Shown: in pieces, positions 54,993-64,000 of the stretch
Layout of the letters: the number at the start of each line of letters is the position of its first letter
Numbering within the stretch: the stretch's first letter is position 1
From: Planctomycetota bacterium
GTDB taxonomy: Bacteria > Planctomycetota > Phycisphaerae > WQYP01
Assembly (NCBI GenBank): GCA_021819825.1
Contig: JAKAEZ010000002.1
Coordinates: 152,936-216,935 of the forward strand
Reading direction: 5' to 3'
DNA length: 64,000 nt
Made by a program: the position numbers and the translations under genes
The notes under the pieces: model-generated
The model's input: the letters and a program-made list of their open reading frames with translations, nothing else
The model's database searches: none
What the model was told of the DNA's origin: nothing

Positions 54993-56033
54993 TTACATTC
55001 GCACGCGCTTGCGCAGGCCAGTACCCGCCAGTAACGCGATGGCCCCTGCGGACACCAGACCAAAAGTCGCGGGTACGGGCAATGGCCCGCCGGATGGAAT
55101 GGCGTTCAGCGGCGTAGCGAAAGTTGGGCTTGCCAAATCAATTTCGCCGACGGAATTGATATTGGCCACTGCAATATCTCCGGTAATCGTGCTGCTATCT
55201 GTCAATGTCGCATTGGGTGCCAGGATGGATCCATAAAACCCTGATGGGAGACTGATGGATGTGGCGCTATTAAAATTCCAGATCACGTTATCAGCAATGG
55301 TGGAATTTCCGTTGAAATTAATCCCGCCCGGCTCCGCAAAGGTGGTGCCTGCAACATTGATCAGTATATTCTGGTTTGCCCCGAGGTTCGTGAATTCAAT
55401 GCTGTCGTTCTGGGCAAAGTTTGAAGCGCTGATGTTAAACACAATAAAGTTTCCGGCACCAGTGGGGATCGTGAAATTCATGCTATTATTGTCAGTGGTT
55501 ACGGATGAGCCTATCGTGGTGGCCAGACCCGCCCATTGGCTTGATGCGTTCGTCAAGGCGCTGGTGAAATTTGCCAGATCCGTTGCCGGCTGGGTCGAAT
55601 TCTGCGCCAGTGTCCCGTTGCTGTTGAACGAAGGCTCATCGGAAGTGCTTCCCAGTACCACATCGCCGCTGTTTACATCAACATTTGTCGACGTGATCCC
55701 GCCCGTAGCTTCCAAGCCGGTGGTAGCTCCGGTGGGTAAACCATGGCCGGCGAAAGTTGAACCGCTGACAGATCCATTGATAAAAGCGTTTCCCTGTATG
55801 TCGCTACCATCATAAAAGGTTCCCACAGAGGTTCGCGGGGCGCTGGGATCACTCGTGTTCGGCGTACCGAGCACAATTACATTGAATTGCTGCATTGGAA
55901 AAACCGAACTGGCGAATGCCAAGCCATTACCAAGCCCCGTAACCGCGTACAAGGCACCGGCGGCAAGGAGGCCGCAACCAATTGTTCCAAAATTCCGATT
56001 CTGCTTTTTAATCTGTGATGATAAGAGGATCAT
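54993..56033 (-). CDS. Choice-of-anchor A family protein with PEP-CTERM-like tail
   Basis: 346 residues from ATG 56033 (GAAGGAG upstream). Signal peptide about residues 20-42. The body matches the choice-of-anchor A domain: FNVIVLGTPNTSDPSAPRTS, IQGNAFINGSVSG, ENVIWNFNSA-like and FYGSILAPNATLTDSSTITGD. The tail is a PEP-CTERM-like signal with PVPATFGLVSAG, hydrophobic helix and RKRVRM; the motif is PVPA rather than VPEP. Surface protein processed by an exosortase; not an enzyme by sequence. Confidence 0.82.
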   Translation of the reverse strand: MILLSSQIKKQNRNFGTIGCGLLAAGALYAVTGLGNGLAFASSVFPMQQFNVIVLGTPNTSDPSAPRTSVGTFYDGSDIQGNAFINGSVSGSTFAGHGLPTGATTGLEATGGITSTNVDVNSGDVVLGSTSDEPSFNSNGTLAQNSTQPATDLANFTSALTNASSQWAGLATTIGSSVTTDNNSMNFTIPTGAGNFIVFNISASNFAQNDSIEFTNLGANQNILINVAGTTFAEPGGINFNGNSTIADNVIWNFNSATSISLPSGFYGSILAPNATLTDSSTITGDIAVANINSVGEIDLASPTFATPLNAIPSGGPLPVPATFGLVSAGAIALLAGTGLRKRVRM

Positions 56034-56692
56034 GTGAACTCTCTCCTTCGATTTAATCATAGCTTGCCACTACTATTTCCATCGCAACGCGTTCCACTAC
56101 GAACGCGCCGCCCTAGAAAAGAGAGAATAACGGATTAGCTTTCAAAAGCAAATGTCGATGGGGAAATATAAAATTATCGGCCCCACAGACCCGCCCAAGT
56201 TTTCGCCGGGTTGCGATGGCGTGATTTTCGGGATCCTTGGCATCATCGCGTTTGACTGACTGGTGGTGATAAACCGGTGGTTGGCGGCACTGGATCAAGC
56301 ACCGGATTAATCATCCGGCGCTCCAAAGTCCGTGGCGACGATGCACCTCAATATAGCAACATATCCACACATCAATCCTTGACGCTGGGCGATATATCCA
56401 CACACCGCGGACGGCTGGGTGTGGAACTTTTTCCCGGCGGGGTCAATTTCGTTGTTTAATGGGTAGGATCGCGCCGATGATATCCGGAACTGTCGGCTGC
56501 GGCGGGGGAGCTTTCCGCGACGCGGCGGCACATTAAATGTGCCGGCTGACATCACGCATGAGTTCGCCCGGAAAAATTGCCACGCCCTTAATCGCCAGCA
56601 CGCCGCGACTGTTGCTAAATTATCGGTTACCTATATAGTCCAGTTTGGCCAATGCGCCGGCGTTTTGGATTTGTGTTCATGGAGTTGCGGAT
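56034..56692. other. Divergent intergenic region
   Basis: About 660 bases without a supported gene, between the PEP-CTERM gene and the esterase gene. A short direct repeat ATATCCACACA occurs near 56359 and 56395, and a CCGGAT...ATCCGG hairpin lies near 56303-56319. These may be regulatory sites, but no promoter was identified with confidence. Confidence 0.45.
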
Positions 56693-58270
56693 ATGTGGTC
56701 ACGGGCGGCAAGGTTTATCAGTGTTGCGGCGATGTTCGGCTTTTTGCCGGCGGCTACCACCTCGGCAAAGGTAACTGTTTCCAATCTTTTTACCAATCAT
56801 GCGATTTTGCAGCGCGACGCGGTCATTCCGGTTTGGGGCTGGGCGAAACCGGGGGAAAGTGTTACGGTTCGCTTCGCCGGGCAGCAGCGCACGGCCACCG
56901 CCGGCGCGAACGGCAAGTGGATGGTACGCCTGGCACCGCTGCACGCGGACGCGCAAGGTCGCACGATGGTTATTTCCGGCGGCAATCGCCTGGAGATTCA
57001 TGATGTGCTGGTGGGGGATGTGTGGCTCTGTTCCGGGCAATCTAATATGCAGTTTCCTGTGGATGGTTCATGGGCCCGCGCGCTGCACGCCCGCAAGGAA
57101 GTTGCGGCCGCCAATTTTCCGCTGATTCATCTGCTGAAGATACCCCGAAATAATACGCCGCAACCGCAGGAGAATTTCAAAGCGGCATGGATGGTTTGTT
57201 CCCCGACGACGATTAAACGATTCAGTGCGGTGGGATATTTCTTCGGGCGTGATTTATTTAAAAAACTGCATATCCCGATTGGAATTATTGATTCTTCTTA
57301 TGGCGGAACCATCATTCAATCCTGGACGCCCATGTCCGCGCTGCGGCGCACGCCGGCTTTACATAGCGAACTGCAATGGTTTCCATTGGCAGCCCGGAGA
57401 TACCATCAGCAGTTGCGGCAATATCATCAGAAAATGGCGGCGTGGTCCGCGGCGATTCGTCGCGCGCGTGCCGCCGGAAAGCCGGCTCCGGCACGGCCAG
57501 GCATTAAGCCGCCGCAAAATCCCTTCACGTTAAGTCGGCCGTCACCGGATATGGCACCGGTATCCCTGTTTAATGCCATGATTCATCCACTGATACCCTA
57601 CGCCATCCGCGGGATGGTGTGGGATCAGGGCGAAAATAACGCGTGGGTCAATGACCCGATTTATGGCACGCGTTTAGCCGCGATGATCAATGGATGGCGG
57701 CGCGACTGGAAGACGCCGAAGGCCCCGTTCTTAATTGTGCAGATTGCTCCATACTCCCATTATCCCAAGCCGACGGTAGGCGTGCCGCTGGTCTGGCAGG
57801 GGGATGAAAATGCGGTGCGAACGCTGCCGGCGGTCGGCATGGTGGGCACGATGGACATTGGCAATCTCCACAACATCCATTTCCGGGATAAGCAGGATGT
57901 CGGCAAGCGACTGACATTGCTGGCTTTGAACATGGTGTATAGGCATGGGACGTTACGCACTATGGGTCCCATGTACAAATCCATGCATGTGGATGGGTCA
58001 ACAATTATTATTCGGTTTCAGGATGTCATCGGCGGGTTGGCAAGCCGCGATCATAAGCCGTTGGACTGGTTTGAAATTGCGGGAGCGAACCACATGTTTG
58101 TACCGGCCAAGGCGGAAATTATCGGTGACACGGTGGCAGTTTCCGCCAACGCCGTTCCGCATCCTGTAGCCGTCCGTTTCGCGTGGAGTTGCAAAGCCGT
58201 GCCCAACCTGATGGATAAAGCCAAGATGCCGGTCCTGCCGTTCCGCACCGATCATTGGCCTCTACGGTAG
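56693..58270 (+). CDS. Sialate O-acetylesterase-like SGNH hydrolase, secreted
   Basis: 525 residues from ATG 56693 (GGAG 8 bases upstream; frame to 56645 is upstream noise). Sec signal about residues 1-24. SGNH/SASA features: VWLCSGQSNMQFPVDG (nucleophile Ser in GQSNM), DSSYGGTIIQSW, GMVWDQGENNA, and the closing NLHNIHFRDKQDVGKRL with the catalytic His. Such enzymes remove acetyl groups from sugars, including acetylated hemicellulose or pectin, which fits with the glycosidases here. Confidence 0.88.
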   Translation: MWSRAARFISVAAMFGFLPAATTSAKVTVSNLFTNHAILQRDAVIPVWGWAKPGESVTVRFAGQQRTATAGANGKWMVRLAPLHADAQGRTMVISGGNRLEIHDVLVGDVWLCSGQSNMQFPVDGSWARALHARKEVAAANFPLIHLLKIPRNNTPQPQENFKAAWMVCSPTTIKRFSAVGYFFGRDLFKKLHIPIGIIDSSYGGTIIQSWTPMSALRRTPALHSELQWFPLAARRYHQQLRQYHQKMAAWSAAIRRARAAGKPAPARPGIKPPQNPFTLSRPSPDMAPVSLFNAMIHPLIPYAIRGMVWDQGENNAWVNDPIYGTRLAAMINGWRRDWKTPKAPFLIVQIAPYSHYPKPTVGVPLVWQGDENAVRTLPAVGMVGTMDIGNLHNIHFRDKQDVGKRLTLLALNMVYRHGTLRTMGPMYKSMHVDGSTIIIRFQDVIGGLASRDHKPLDWFEIAGANHMFVPAKAEIIGDTVAVSANAVPHPVAVRFAWSCKAVPNLMDKAKMPVLPFRTDHWPLR

Positions 58271-58805
58271 CTGCGAGACCTGGTGGCCGTGACGCAGGAA
58301 ATTGGATCAGTGCGGTAAGCTTGGCCTTATCGTGCAGCGAATAAGCCATTTGTCGACCGCATATTATGCGGTGAATATTCTCGCTCTCGCGGGGACCCGC
58401 TTACCATTCTAAGGTGTATTCTCCGTTTCTGGTTGTTGCTTCGGATTGGCCAAGGTTGGCTTTGCGGCACATCCCAACTCATTTCGGAGTATCGTCGCAA
58501 CATAGCGCAGATGCTCTAGCCTGCCCATTATTAGAAGCACCTTCGCACCGTCGGTACCTACTAACTGCAACGCGGTTGAGAAGAGATAGGGTGAGGTGAC
58601 ACCGCATCGCCGAAATCTTCGCCAAGAATACATCCTTCACAGAAATATGCCAAATTCGCTCCGCAGTCCATCCGCATTTGCCACTCTCGCAACCGCGCAG
58701 GAGGCGGACGGATACGTGCCAAGGGACGGATTATGACGAACTTGAACGAATTGGCCGCTCGCGCGCCACCCACAACCTGCTCTTCATCTTTAGCGGTCCG
58801 GGTAC
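58271..58805. other. Intergenic region holding a decayed ORF
   Basis: About 530 bases between the esterase and the membrane-protein gene. It contains the frameshifted ORF listed separately. Nothing else is supported. Confidence 0.5.
58409..58773 (-). pseudogene. Frameshifted hypothetical gene remnant
   Basis: Two minus frames join plausibly: the first (58773 down to about 58590) reads MDCGANLAYFCEGCILGEDF then GDAVS; the second continues PYLFSTALQLVGTDGAKVLL and IMGRLEHLRYVATILRNELG to a stop at 58409. A one-base change near 58590-58600 would restore one protein of about 120 residues. The first frame is open further upstream. No family recognised. Confidence 0.35.
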
Positions 58806-60662
58806 TCAGTGCACGACTATCCGGTCGCCAGCAGGGCCGGATTGCAGAATGGCCTGCAGCTCCTGAACGATTTCCGGCGAATTAGGCAGCGCCATATCCA
58901 AGTAATCATTAGGGAAATCAATGCGTAGCATTGGGCCGCGAATTGGGTGTATATTAAGCGTGATTTGCTCCGCATGTGAGAGAGAAAATCCGCGAGTGCC
59001 CGCATTGATCCAATCAGGTGCCAATTGGAAACGTTCCGGGTGCCAAAAACGCTGGAATGCGGCAAGACACAAGGCGATGAAACTGATGGCAAAAAAGAGC
59101 GCCGCCGCAATGGAGGTAAAGGCCAATAAAATGGCGGGGCTCCGATGCGCTATCGCACTAAGAACCATCGCGTCCGCAATTAAAAGTGCAAAAGCCAAGG
59201 TGCCCATGGTAAATACTTGCCCCAGAAACCTCGCCGCCGCGCCGAGGCAGAAGCCGCGAAAAAACGGCTCCGGCCATTGAAGAATTCCCGACTGATCTTT
59301 CACAATATCCTGTTGCGGATGCCATCCGCGTGAATGCGACGTGATCATGGCGTTCGGCGGTAATACGGCTTGCAAGCGCACGACATCGGCTTTTTCCGGC
59401 ATGGCGATTGTACGTGACGCATGGCTGGAATAAAAAGTTACTTGCCTGCGGCCACCTTTTTGATCACCAAGTTCGACGGATTGAATGTCGGAAAGCAGCA
59501 GTCGCTGCGCGGGAGCGGCAAACAAAATTTGTCGTTCTTCCAGAATAACGGGATGCAAAATCAGCATATCCAGTCCATACTCGACAAGCGGTATAACGAT
59601 GCACAGCATGATGGCACCCAGCAAAGACACAAAGAAGACGCCCGCGGTCATCTGCCAAGGGGATGTTACAAATGGGAAGTATATCATGATGACTAAAGGG
59701 ATCAGCAGTGTAATCAGCAGGGAACCAATCGCAATGCGGAGCATCGGGCGGAGCACAAGCTTGATTTTCGCTTGTGAAGGTAATAGGCGCCATTGCGGCA
59801 AATACCGCCGCTGGCTAAAGAACGATTCATAGCAAAGCACCTGCCCACAGCAATGTCTCTCCTGGACCGGACGGGGGGAGCCTTGCCTGGAGGCTTCCGC
59901 CCGGGGCCGCTCTCCATGAAATCCGTTGCCTTGATTGTCCGTTGATGCTCCGGTGAAAAAGGGCGAACGGTCTTCATCGGGTGTCGCCAGCGCCGCTGCG
60001 ACTGCCGTGATGAGATCCTCGATACTTCGGCGTTCGCAGGTGCGCAGCGTTTCCGCCAGTTTCATCGGACCTGGTCCGTCAGCAAGCCCCTGGGAAATAT
60101 AGGCACAGAATTCATGCAACATTGCGCCAGAACTGCGCCAGCATGACAGATAACTTTCGTCCGTGCGTATGATGTGTTCTGAGCACCGGCAGGTGCGCGC
60201 CAGGGCTTGCCTGACCAGGATTGCGATTTGGGTATTAACCGTTGCGTTATTCTGCTGGAGGCGCTTTAGAAACACGTCCTCTGGTATGGGGCGTCGTAAG
60301 AATAGAAATGCTCCGCTTTCAAGCAATGGTAGTAGGAGAACCATCATTGAAATGTCAGTGAGCATTGCTGCAATTCCAACCGTGGTAAGTTGGCCTGTTG
60401 TATTGGTAAATATTCTGGCAATGACAATCATTCCCGTTAATGCGACTACTATCACAGATAGCAGCAATTTAGGTTTCAACAAACGGATGGTTCGCGGCGT
60501 CCAAAGGAAGGGATAATCATCGAATGCCGCGATCTTCCGCGCGTGGCTTAGTCGCGCCCAATTTTTGGCGGTTACAATATCAAATATCGGTAGCGGTAGT
60601 TTCCATGGTAAAACAATGCTTGGATCCAGTGGTCCGGCAGTCTTGGGTGCAGGCTTCCGCAT
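58806..60662 (-). CDS. Hypothetical large membrane protein
   Basis: 618 residues from ATG 60662 (GAGG 5 bases upstream; open frame to 60755 overlaps the preceding gene end). Membrane segments: about 66-85, 97-122, two near 305-360 and two near 485-545. Between them are soluble stretches; CRCSEHIIRTDESYLSCWRS has several cysteines. The C-terminal third resembles a pleckstrin-like strand-rich part (IQSVELGDQKGGRRQVTFYS). No family recognised. Follows the GH35 gene by 89 bases. Confidence 0.7.
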   Translation of the reverse strand: MRKPAPKTAGPLDPSIVLPWKLPLPIFDIVTAKNWARLSHARKIAAFDDYPFLWTPRTIRLLKPKLLLSVIVVALTGMIVIARIFTNTTGQLTTVGIAAMLTDISMMVLLLPLLESGAFLFLRRPIPEDVFLKRLQQNNATVNTQIAILVRQALARTCRCSEHIIRTDESYLSCWRSSGAMLHEFCAYISQGLADGPGPMKLAETLRTCERRSIEDLITAVAAALATPDEDRSPFFTGASTDNQGNGFHGERPRAEASRQGSPRPVQERHCCGQVLCYESFFSQRRYLPQWRLLPSQAKIKLVLRPMLRIAIGSLLITLLIPLVIMIYFPFVTSPWQMTAGVFFVSLLGAIMLCIVIPLVEYGLDMLILHPVILEERQILFAAPAQRLLLSDIQSVELGDQKGGRRQVTFYSSHASRTIAMPEKADVVRLQAVLPPNAMITSHSRGWHPQQDIVKDQSGILQWPEPFFRGFCLGAAARFLGQVFTMGTLAFALLIADAMVLSAIAHRSPAILLAFTSIAAALFFAISFIALCLAAFQRFWHPERFQLAPDWINAGTRGFSLSHAEQITLNIHPIRGPMLRIDFPNDYLDMALPNSPEIVQELQAILQSGPAGDRIVVH

Positions 60663-60751
60663 GTTCACCTCACGATCCCGATTCGTCACCCACGTCAATA
60701 AATCAAAGAAGCGAGCCATTCGGACATCAGGGCCACAGGCGGCAAATGGGA

Positions 60752-63730
60752 TCAATTCTGCTCCATGGTCGCTCGTACCCGGCTGGCGGCTTGTTCAATG
60801 ATAATATGGACATGCTGCGGTGAATGGCCCCGCTCATCGAGTATTTCCACGGTATTGCGGCCCTTTTTAAGCCAGACGGATGGAATATAAAGCCCCATCG
60901 GCATGGTCTGATCCGGGTATAAGCCCAAATCATGGCCGTTCACAATGATGTGCCCGCTGGACAAACCCGTGTATGACACGCGCAGGACACTATGGGCATT
61001 GTTGCCGCGCGTCCAATTGAACTCGCCCTTGAAAAAGCGTGGCGGGCCATTGTGCGTAGCAGAACCGGTAACAAGCGTCCATGCAATGTCGGATTTATTA
61101 AGGCCGGACCCGTCGTGCATTTGCCACGGGGTCACGCGCCAAATCCCGTTGGGGGCGAATAGCTGTATGGCGGCTGATCCCATAATTCCGCCGGCACCGG
61201 AGGTGTTCTGCACCAGAACATCCAGATTATTAGAGCCGGATTTGTTCCAGTATTTGCCCAGCGCCACATGAAATTCCCGGCCGAAACCTTTGTGGGTTAA
61301 TATTTTATGGCCATTAACAAATACCGTGCCGTTATCATCGATATCGGTAAATGTGACAACGGCTGTGGCGGCGTTGCTGATTTCCGGCAATACCAGGTGA
61401 TACCATGCAAAACCGACGCGGCCATGGAAGTAATCTGTTCCGGTGGAAATGCGTTGCCAACCGGCATCGGCGTAATCCGCCTGCTGAATTGTTTTTACAT
61501 CGGCGGCGAAGTTGCGGGATAAAGGCTTAACCTGCCAGGTTCGCAGCGCAATTGTCCTTAGCGGCGCCTGTTCAAGCGTCACATTGCCCCAGATTCCTTT
61601 CGCCAGAACTTTATTCAGGGGGCCGAGATAATTATAAAGTTTGGTTCTGCCATGTTCGGCAGTAAAAATCGCGATCACATTGCGCCCGGCATGCAATGTC
61701 ACCGGAACGCTTCCGGCGTGAGTCACCGTAGCGGAATATTTACCGTTCACAAAAATGGACGCCAGATTAGACACATGGCTTAGATTTAATTGACATTTTC
61801 CACCGTCGCGGCTCTTGACCACCGCGCGATACCAGCACCATGGACTTAAAATTCCATCGGCTCCCATGGACAGCGGCTGTGAAGACTTCAGCCAACCAGT
61901 TGGTTTGAAATTCAGTTGTGCAGGCCCGGTGATAGCCGTGCCTTGCCAGTGATGAATCTTCGGGGGTGCTGGAAGTGCTGGGGCTGAACTGGCTGTGTCT
62001 TTCAACACAATCGGGCGAGTCCCTGAGGCATATACCAGAGCATCGGCGATGGAGTGGCCTACTGGCGTATCGGTGGAAAGTGTCCACTTGCCGCCAATGC
62101 TCTTGAGTTGTCCCGCATAAGCCGGGCCGACAATGACAACGGAACCGGTTTTGGAGGAAATAAACCAGGTATGCTTTTCCATGGGGCGATTTTCAATAAT
62201 CACGCGCAGGATGTGCCGGCCGACGGTGGCGGTGGCAACGCGTGGTTTCCGGCCTGATGGAAATACCGCACTGACGCCGAAAACATCGCCGTTGCTCTGC
62301 CTGATTTGCCGCATAGCTCCGCCGATGTGCGCGATGCGCTTGCTGACAAAAGAAATATCCGCACGATGTCCCCCGTGTCCATACAGTACAACTGTGGTCA
62401 TGTTGTTTTCATGCTGCACGCCCAAGATGCGGGAATAAGCTGATGCAATTTTCCAGGTTTTACCCAGGGCGGCATTCAACACCACCGGGCGAATTCCCCG
62501 TTCCGCAACGCGCAGTTTGGTGCCGTTTTTCATAGTGGCCATCGCGGCCTGCCCTGTGGTGTTATCCAGAAACACAATGGTCCCCGCCGGCGCGGTGCGG
62601 GCCAGCACGCGCACACCCCGGGCGAACCCTTGATATTTGGCATCCGCGTTCACACTGTTTTCAAGAATATCAGCGAAGCTGCGGGCAAAATAATTGGCCC
62701 TTTTCATGTTGTAATAAATAGGCCGCAAATCACCGCCCTGGCCGATGGCGGCGGAATAGTCGTAACATGCCGCCAATTCATTGTCATTCCACAGCCAGAA
62801 ATTGGTGCTCCCCACCAGCATATAAAAGTTATAACCTGATCCGCCGAAGGCAATGATCTTCCAGATGCCGCGGTTTAATTGCACTTGCTGGGGGCGGGGC
62901 ATGGCACCGTAACCGTGATACCAGGTCCGGGAAGACCAGAATTCGGTGGTATACCAGGGGCTGGTGCGTGTGGCATCATTCCATGGATTATGGCCGGCCG
63001 GGTCAAAGCCGTGATGCATGCCGCTGAAAAACATCGGCACTTGAATGCCATGCTTCCGCGCCATGTTGTACAAATCCCGGAAATATTTGTTGGGCATGTC
63101 GGTACCCCAGCCCTGCGGATCTTCATTTTCCAACTGCACCAAGATAACCGGGCCGCCATGGTTAATCTGATTACGCGCCACAATCGGCAGCAGCCGATTC
63201 CAGAATTGCCGTAGCGGATTCATAAACGCCGGATCATCCTCCCGCACCACCACGCCTTTCTCAAAGGCCAGCCACAAAGGATATCCGCCATCATCCCATT
63301 CCGCACAGTCATAAGGCCCGCAGCGAACCAGCGCATACATGCCCATTTTGTGAATTAACTTGAGAAACGCATCGAGATTGGCCCGACCATGAAAATCATA
63401 TACGCCTGGCTTAGGCTCCTGAAAATTCCAGAAGACATACGTTTGCACCGTATTGAAGCCGGCACGTTTCATTTTCAATAGACGGTCTTTCCACAAGGCC
63501 CGCGGCACCCGGGCGTAATGAAAACTTCCGGAACAGATAAATACATGCTTGCCATGAATGGTAAATCCCCGGCCATTAATGCGCATGACCTGGGCAGCGC
63601 TGCCGATGGGCTTAAACATATCGGTATTGGCCCGGGCGGCCAGTCCGGACAGCAGCATCAATCCGCTGACCCAAAAATACACCGCAAAGGGCCGAATGTG
63701 GGAGGGAAATAATAAGCTTTTTCGTTTCAC
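60752..63730 (-). CDS. Secreted GH35 beta-galactosidase
   Basis: 992 residues from a GTG start at 63730 (GGAG 7 bases upstream; the frame to 63802 lacks start signals). Sec signal about residues 12-34. GH35 barrel: FICSGSFHYARVPRALWKDR, NTVQTYVFWNFQEPKPGVYD, acid/base Glu203 in VQLENEDPQGWG, and nucleophile Glu263 in WYTTEFWSSR. Two or more jelly-roll domains follow (FVNGKYSATVTHAGSVPVTL, FVNGHKILTHKGFGREFHVA). Removes terminal beta-galactose, for example from xyloglucan or pectic side chains. Galactokinase for the product is encoded at 42.5 kb. Confidence 0.9.
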   Translation of the reverse strand: MKRKSLLFPSHIRPFAVYFWVSGLMLLSGLAARANTDMFKPIGSAAQVMRINGRGFTIHGKHVFICSGSFHYARVPRALWKDRLLKMKRAGFNTVQTYVFWNFQEPKPGVYDFHGRANLDAFLKLIHKMGMYALVRCGPYDCAEWDDGGYPLWLAFEKGVVVREDDPAFMNPLRQFWNRLLPIVARNQINHGGPVILVQLENEDPQGWGTDMPNKYFRDLYNMARKHGIQVPMFFSGMHHGFDPAGHNPWNDATRTSPWYTTEFWSSRTWYHGYGAMPRPQQVQLNRGIWKIIAFGGSGYNFYMLVGSTNFWLWNDNELAACYDYSAAIGQGGDLRPIYYNMKRANYFARSFADILENSVNADAKYQGFARGVRVLARTAPAGTIVFLDNTTGQAAMATMKNGTKLRVAERGIRPVVLNAALGKTWKIASAYSRILGVQHENNMTTVVLYGHGGHRADISFVSKRIAHIGGAMRQIRQSNGDVFGVSAVFPSGRKPRVATATVGRHILRVIIENRPMEKHTWFISSKTGSVVIVGPAYAGQLKSIGGKWTLSTDTPVGHSIADALVYASGTRPIVLKDTASSAPALPAPPKIHHWQGTAITGPAQLNFKPTGWLKSSQPLSMGADGILSPWCWYRAVVKSRDGGKCQLNLSHVSNLASIFVNGKYSATVTHAGSVPVTLHAGRNVIAIFTAEHGRTKLYNYLGPLNKVLAKGIWGNVTLEQAPLRTIALRTWQVKPLSRNFAADVKTIQQADYADAGWQRISTGTDYFHGRVGFAWYHLVLPEISNAATAVVTFTDIDDNGTVFVNGHKILTHKGFGREFHVALGKYWNKSGSNNLDVLVQNTSGAGGIMGSAAIQLFAPNGIWRVTPWQMHDGSGLNKSDIAWTLVTGSATHNGPPRFFKGEFNWTRGNNAHSVLRVSYTGLSSGHIIVNGHDLGLYPDQTMPMGLYIPSVWLKKGRNTVEILDERGHSPQHVHIIIEQAASRVRATMEQN

Positions 63731-64000
63731 CGTTTTTCTCCGCAATGAAGTCAGGCCGATGGCTATGATAATGCCCACTGGCCGCTTCGACCAGCGCTGC
63801 AAACGTACAAAATTTGAACGCGAAGTTCAGGATTTGCGTCAGTTGCCTGGTCGTGGTTGCGGGTGACGCTTACATCAGCCGTGACGAATCACTTTTTCTT
63901 CGCACCTTAGGGCCGATCCAATAGCCCGGCCCGCCTGCCGAAATGACAGGGCGACAGGAGGGCGGGGGATATTTGTTTATATTTTTTTCTCGCACCACTT
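63731..64000. other. Right edge, upstream region of the GH35 gene
   Basis: About 270 bases; the GH35 promoter should lie here. A GC-rich inverted pair (CCCGCCTGCCGAAAT...CAGGAGGGCGGG, about 63929-63965) is another extragenic palindrome. No gene supported. Confidence 0.45.

Overview
The window most likely comes from a Gram-negative member of the Planctomycetota, probably class Phycisphaerae. This is inferred from the mix of genes: lipid A and heptose genes (lpxD, lpxK, hldE, gmhB), PEP-CTERM proteins, a type II pseudopilin-like protein with the GFTLIELLVVIS start, a giant PQQ/TPR protein, and many secreted glycoside hydrolases with Tat or Sec signals. No rRNA gene is present, so the placement is an inference.

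Layout. 1-17.1 kb is a plant-cell-wall sugar region: the 3' end of a GH106-like rhamnosidase, a Tat-exported GH31, a GH28 polygalacturonase, a Tat-exported GH74 xyloglucanase, a cytoplasmic YicI-type GH31 alpha-xylosidase and an AraC/XylR-type regulator. Housekeeping genes sit inside it (FmdB-like zinc ribbon, PfpI, IscA/ErpA-type protein, and an rpsP-trmD-rplS operon that lacks rimM and ends with a SPOR lipoprotein). 17.6-24.1 kb holds a PEP-CTERM protein, a pseudopilin and two large secreted proteins that look like glycosidases of unassigned family. 24.3-24.8 kb has a transposase-tail relic overlapping a 39-residue hydrophobic peptide gene. 25.0-33.8 kb is a compact minus-strand operon: leuS, lpxK, hldE, a membrane-anchored gmhB, a glutamine amidotransferase, a thioredoxin and two unknown genes.

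34.0-42.4 kb carries mtnP, a 1522-residue PQQ/TPR protein, a membrane protein and a histidine kinase with a CxxCH haem motif. 42.5-47.3 kb has galK, trpD and a SWIM/SNF2 helicase. 47.4-49 kb has a MITE-like element with 30-base inverted ends, tRNA-Thr(UGU), a GNAT acetyltransferase and a frameshifted gene. 49.4-53.8 kb has lpxD, an SDR reductase, a translationally coupled pair whose second member looks like a proteasome-fold Ntn hydrolase, rph and a PTS IIA protein. 54.2-64 kb has a zinc-ribbon protein with its own promoter and terminator, a choice-of-anchor A PEP-CTERM protein, a sialate O-acetylesterase-like enzyme, a decayed ORF, an unknown multi-pass membrane protein and a GH35 beta-galactosidase.

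Together the glycosidases fit stepwise removal of xyloglucan and pectin side chains: secreted backbone cutting (GH74, GH28), debranching outside the cytoplasm (GH31, GH35, GH106, esterase) and intracellular release of xylose (YicI-type GH31) and use of galactose (galK). No SusC/D pair, sugar transporter or exosortase is seen in the window. The best lead for an undescribed system is the Ntn-hydrolase gene pair at 51.4-52.3 kb; the two unassigned large secreted proteins and the 24.4 kb peptide/relic overlap come next.
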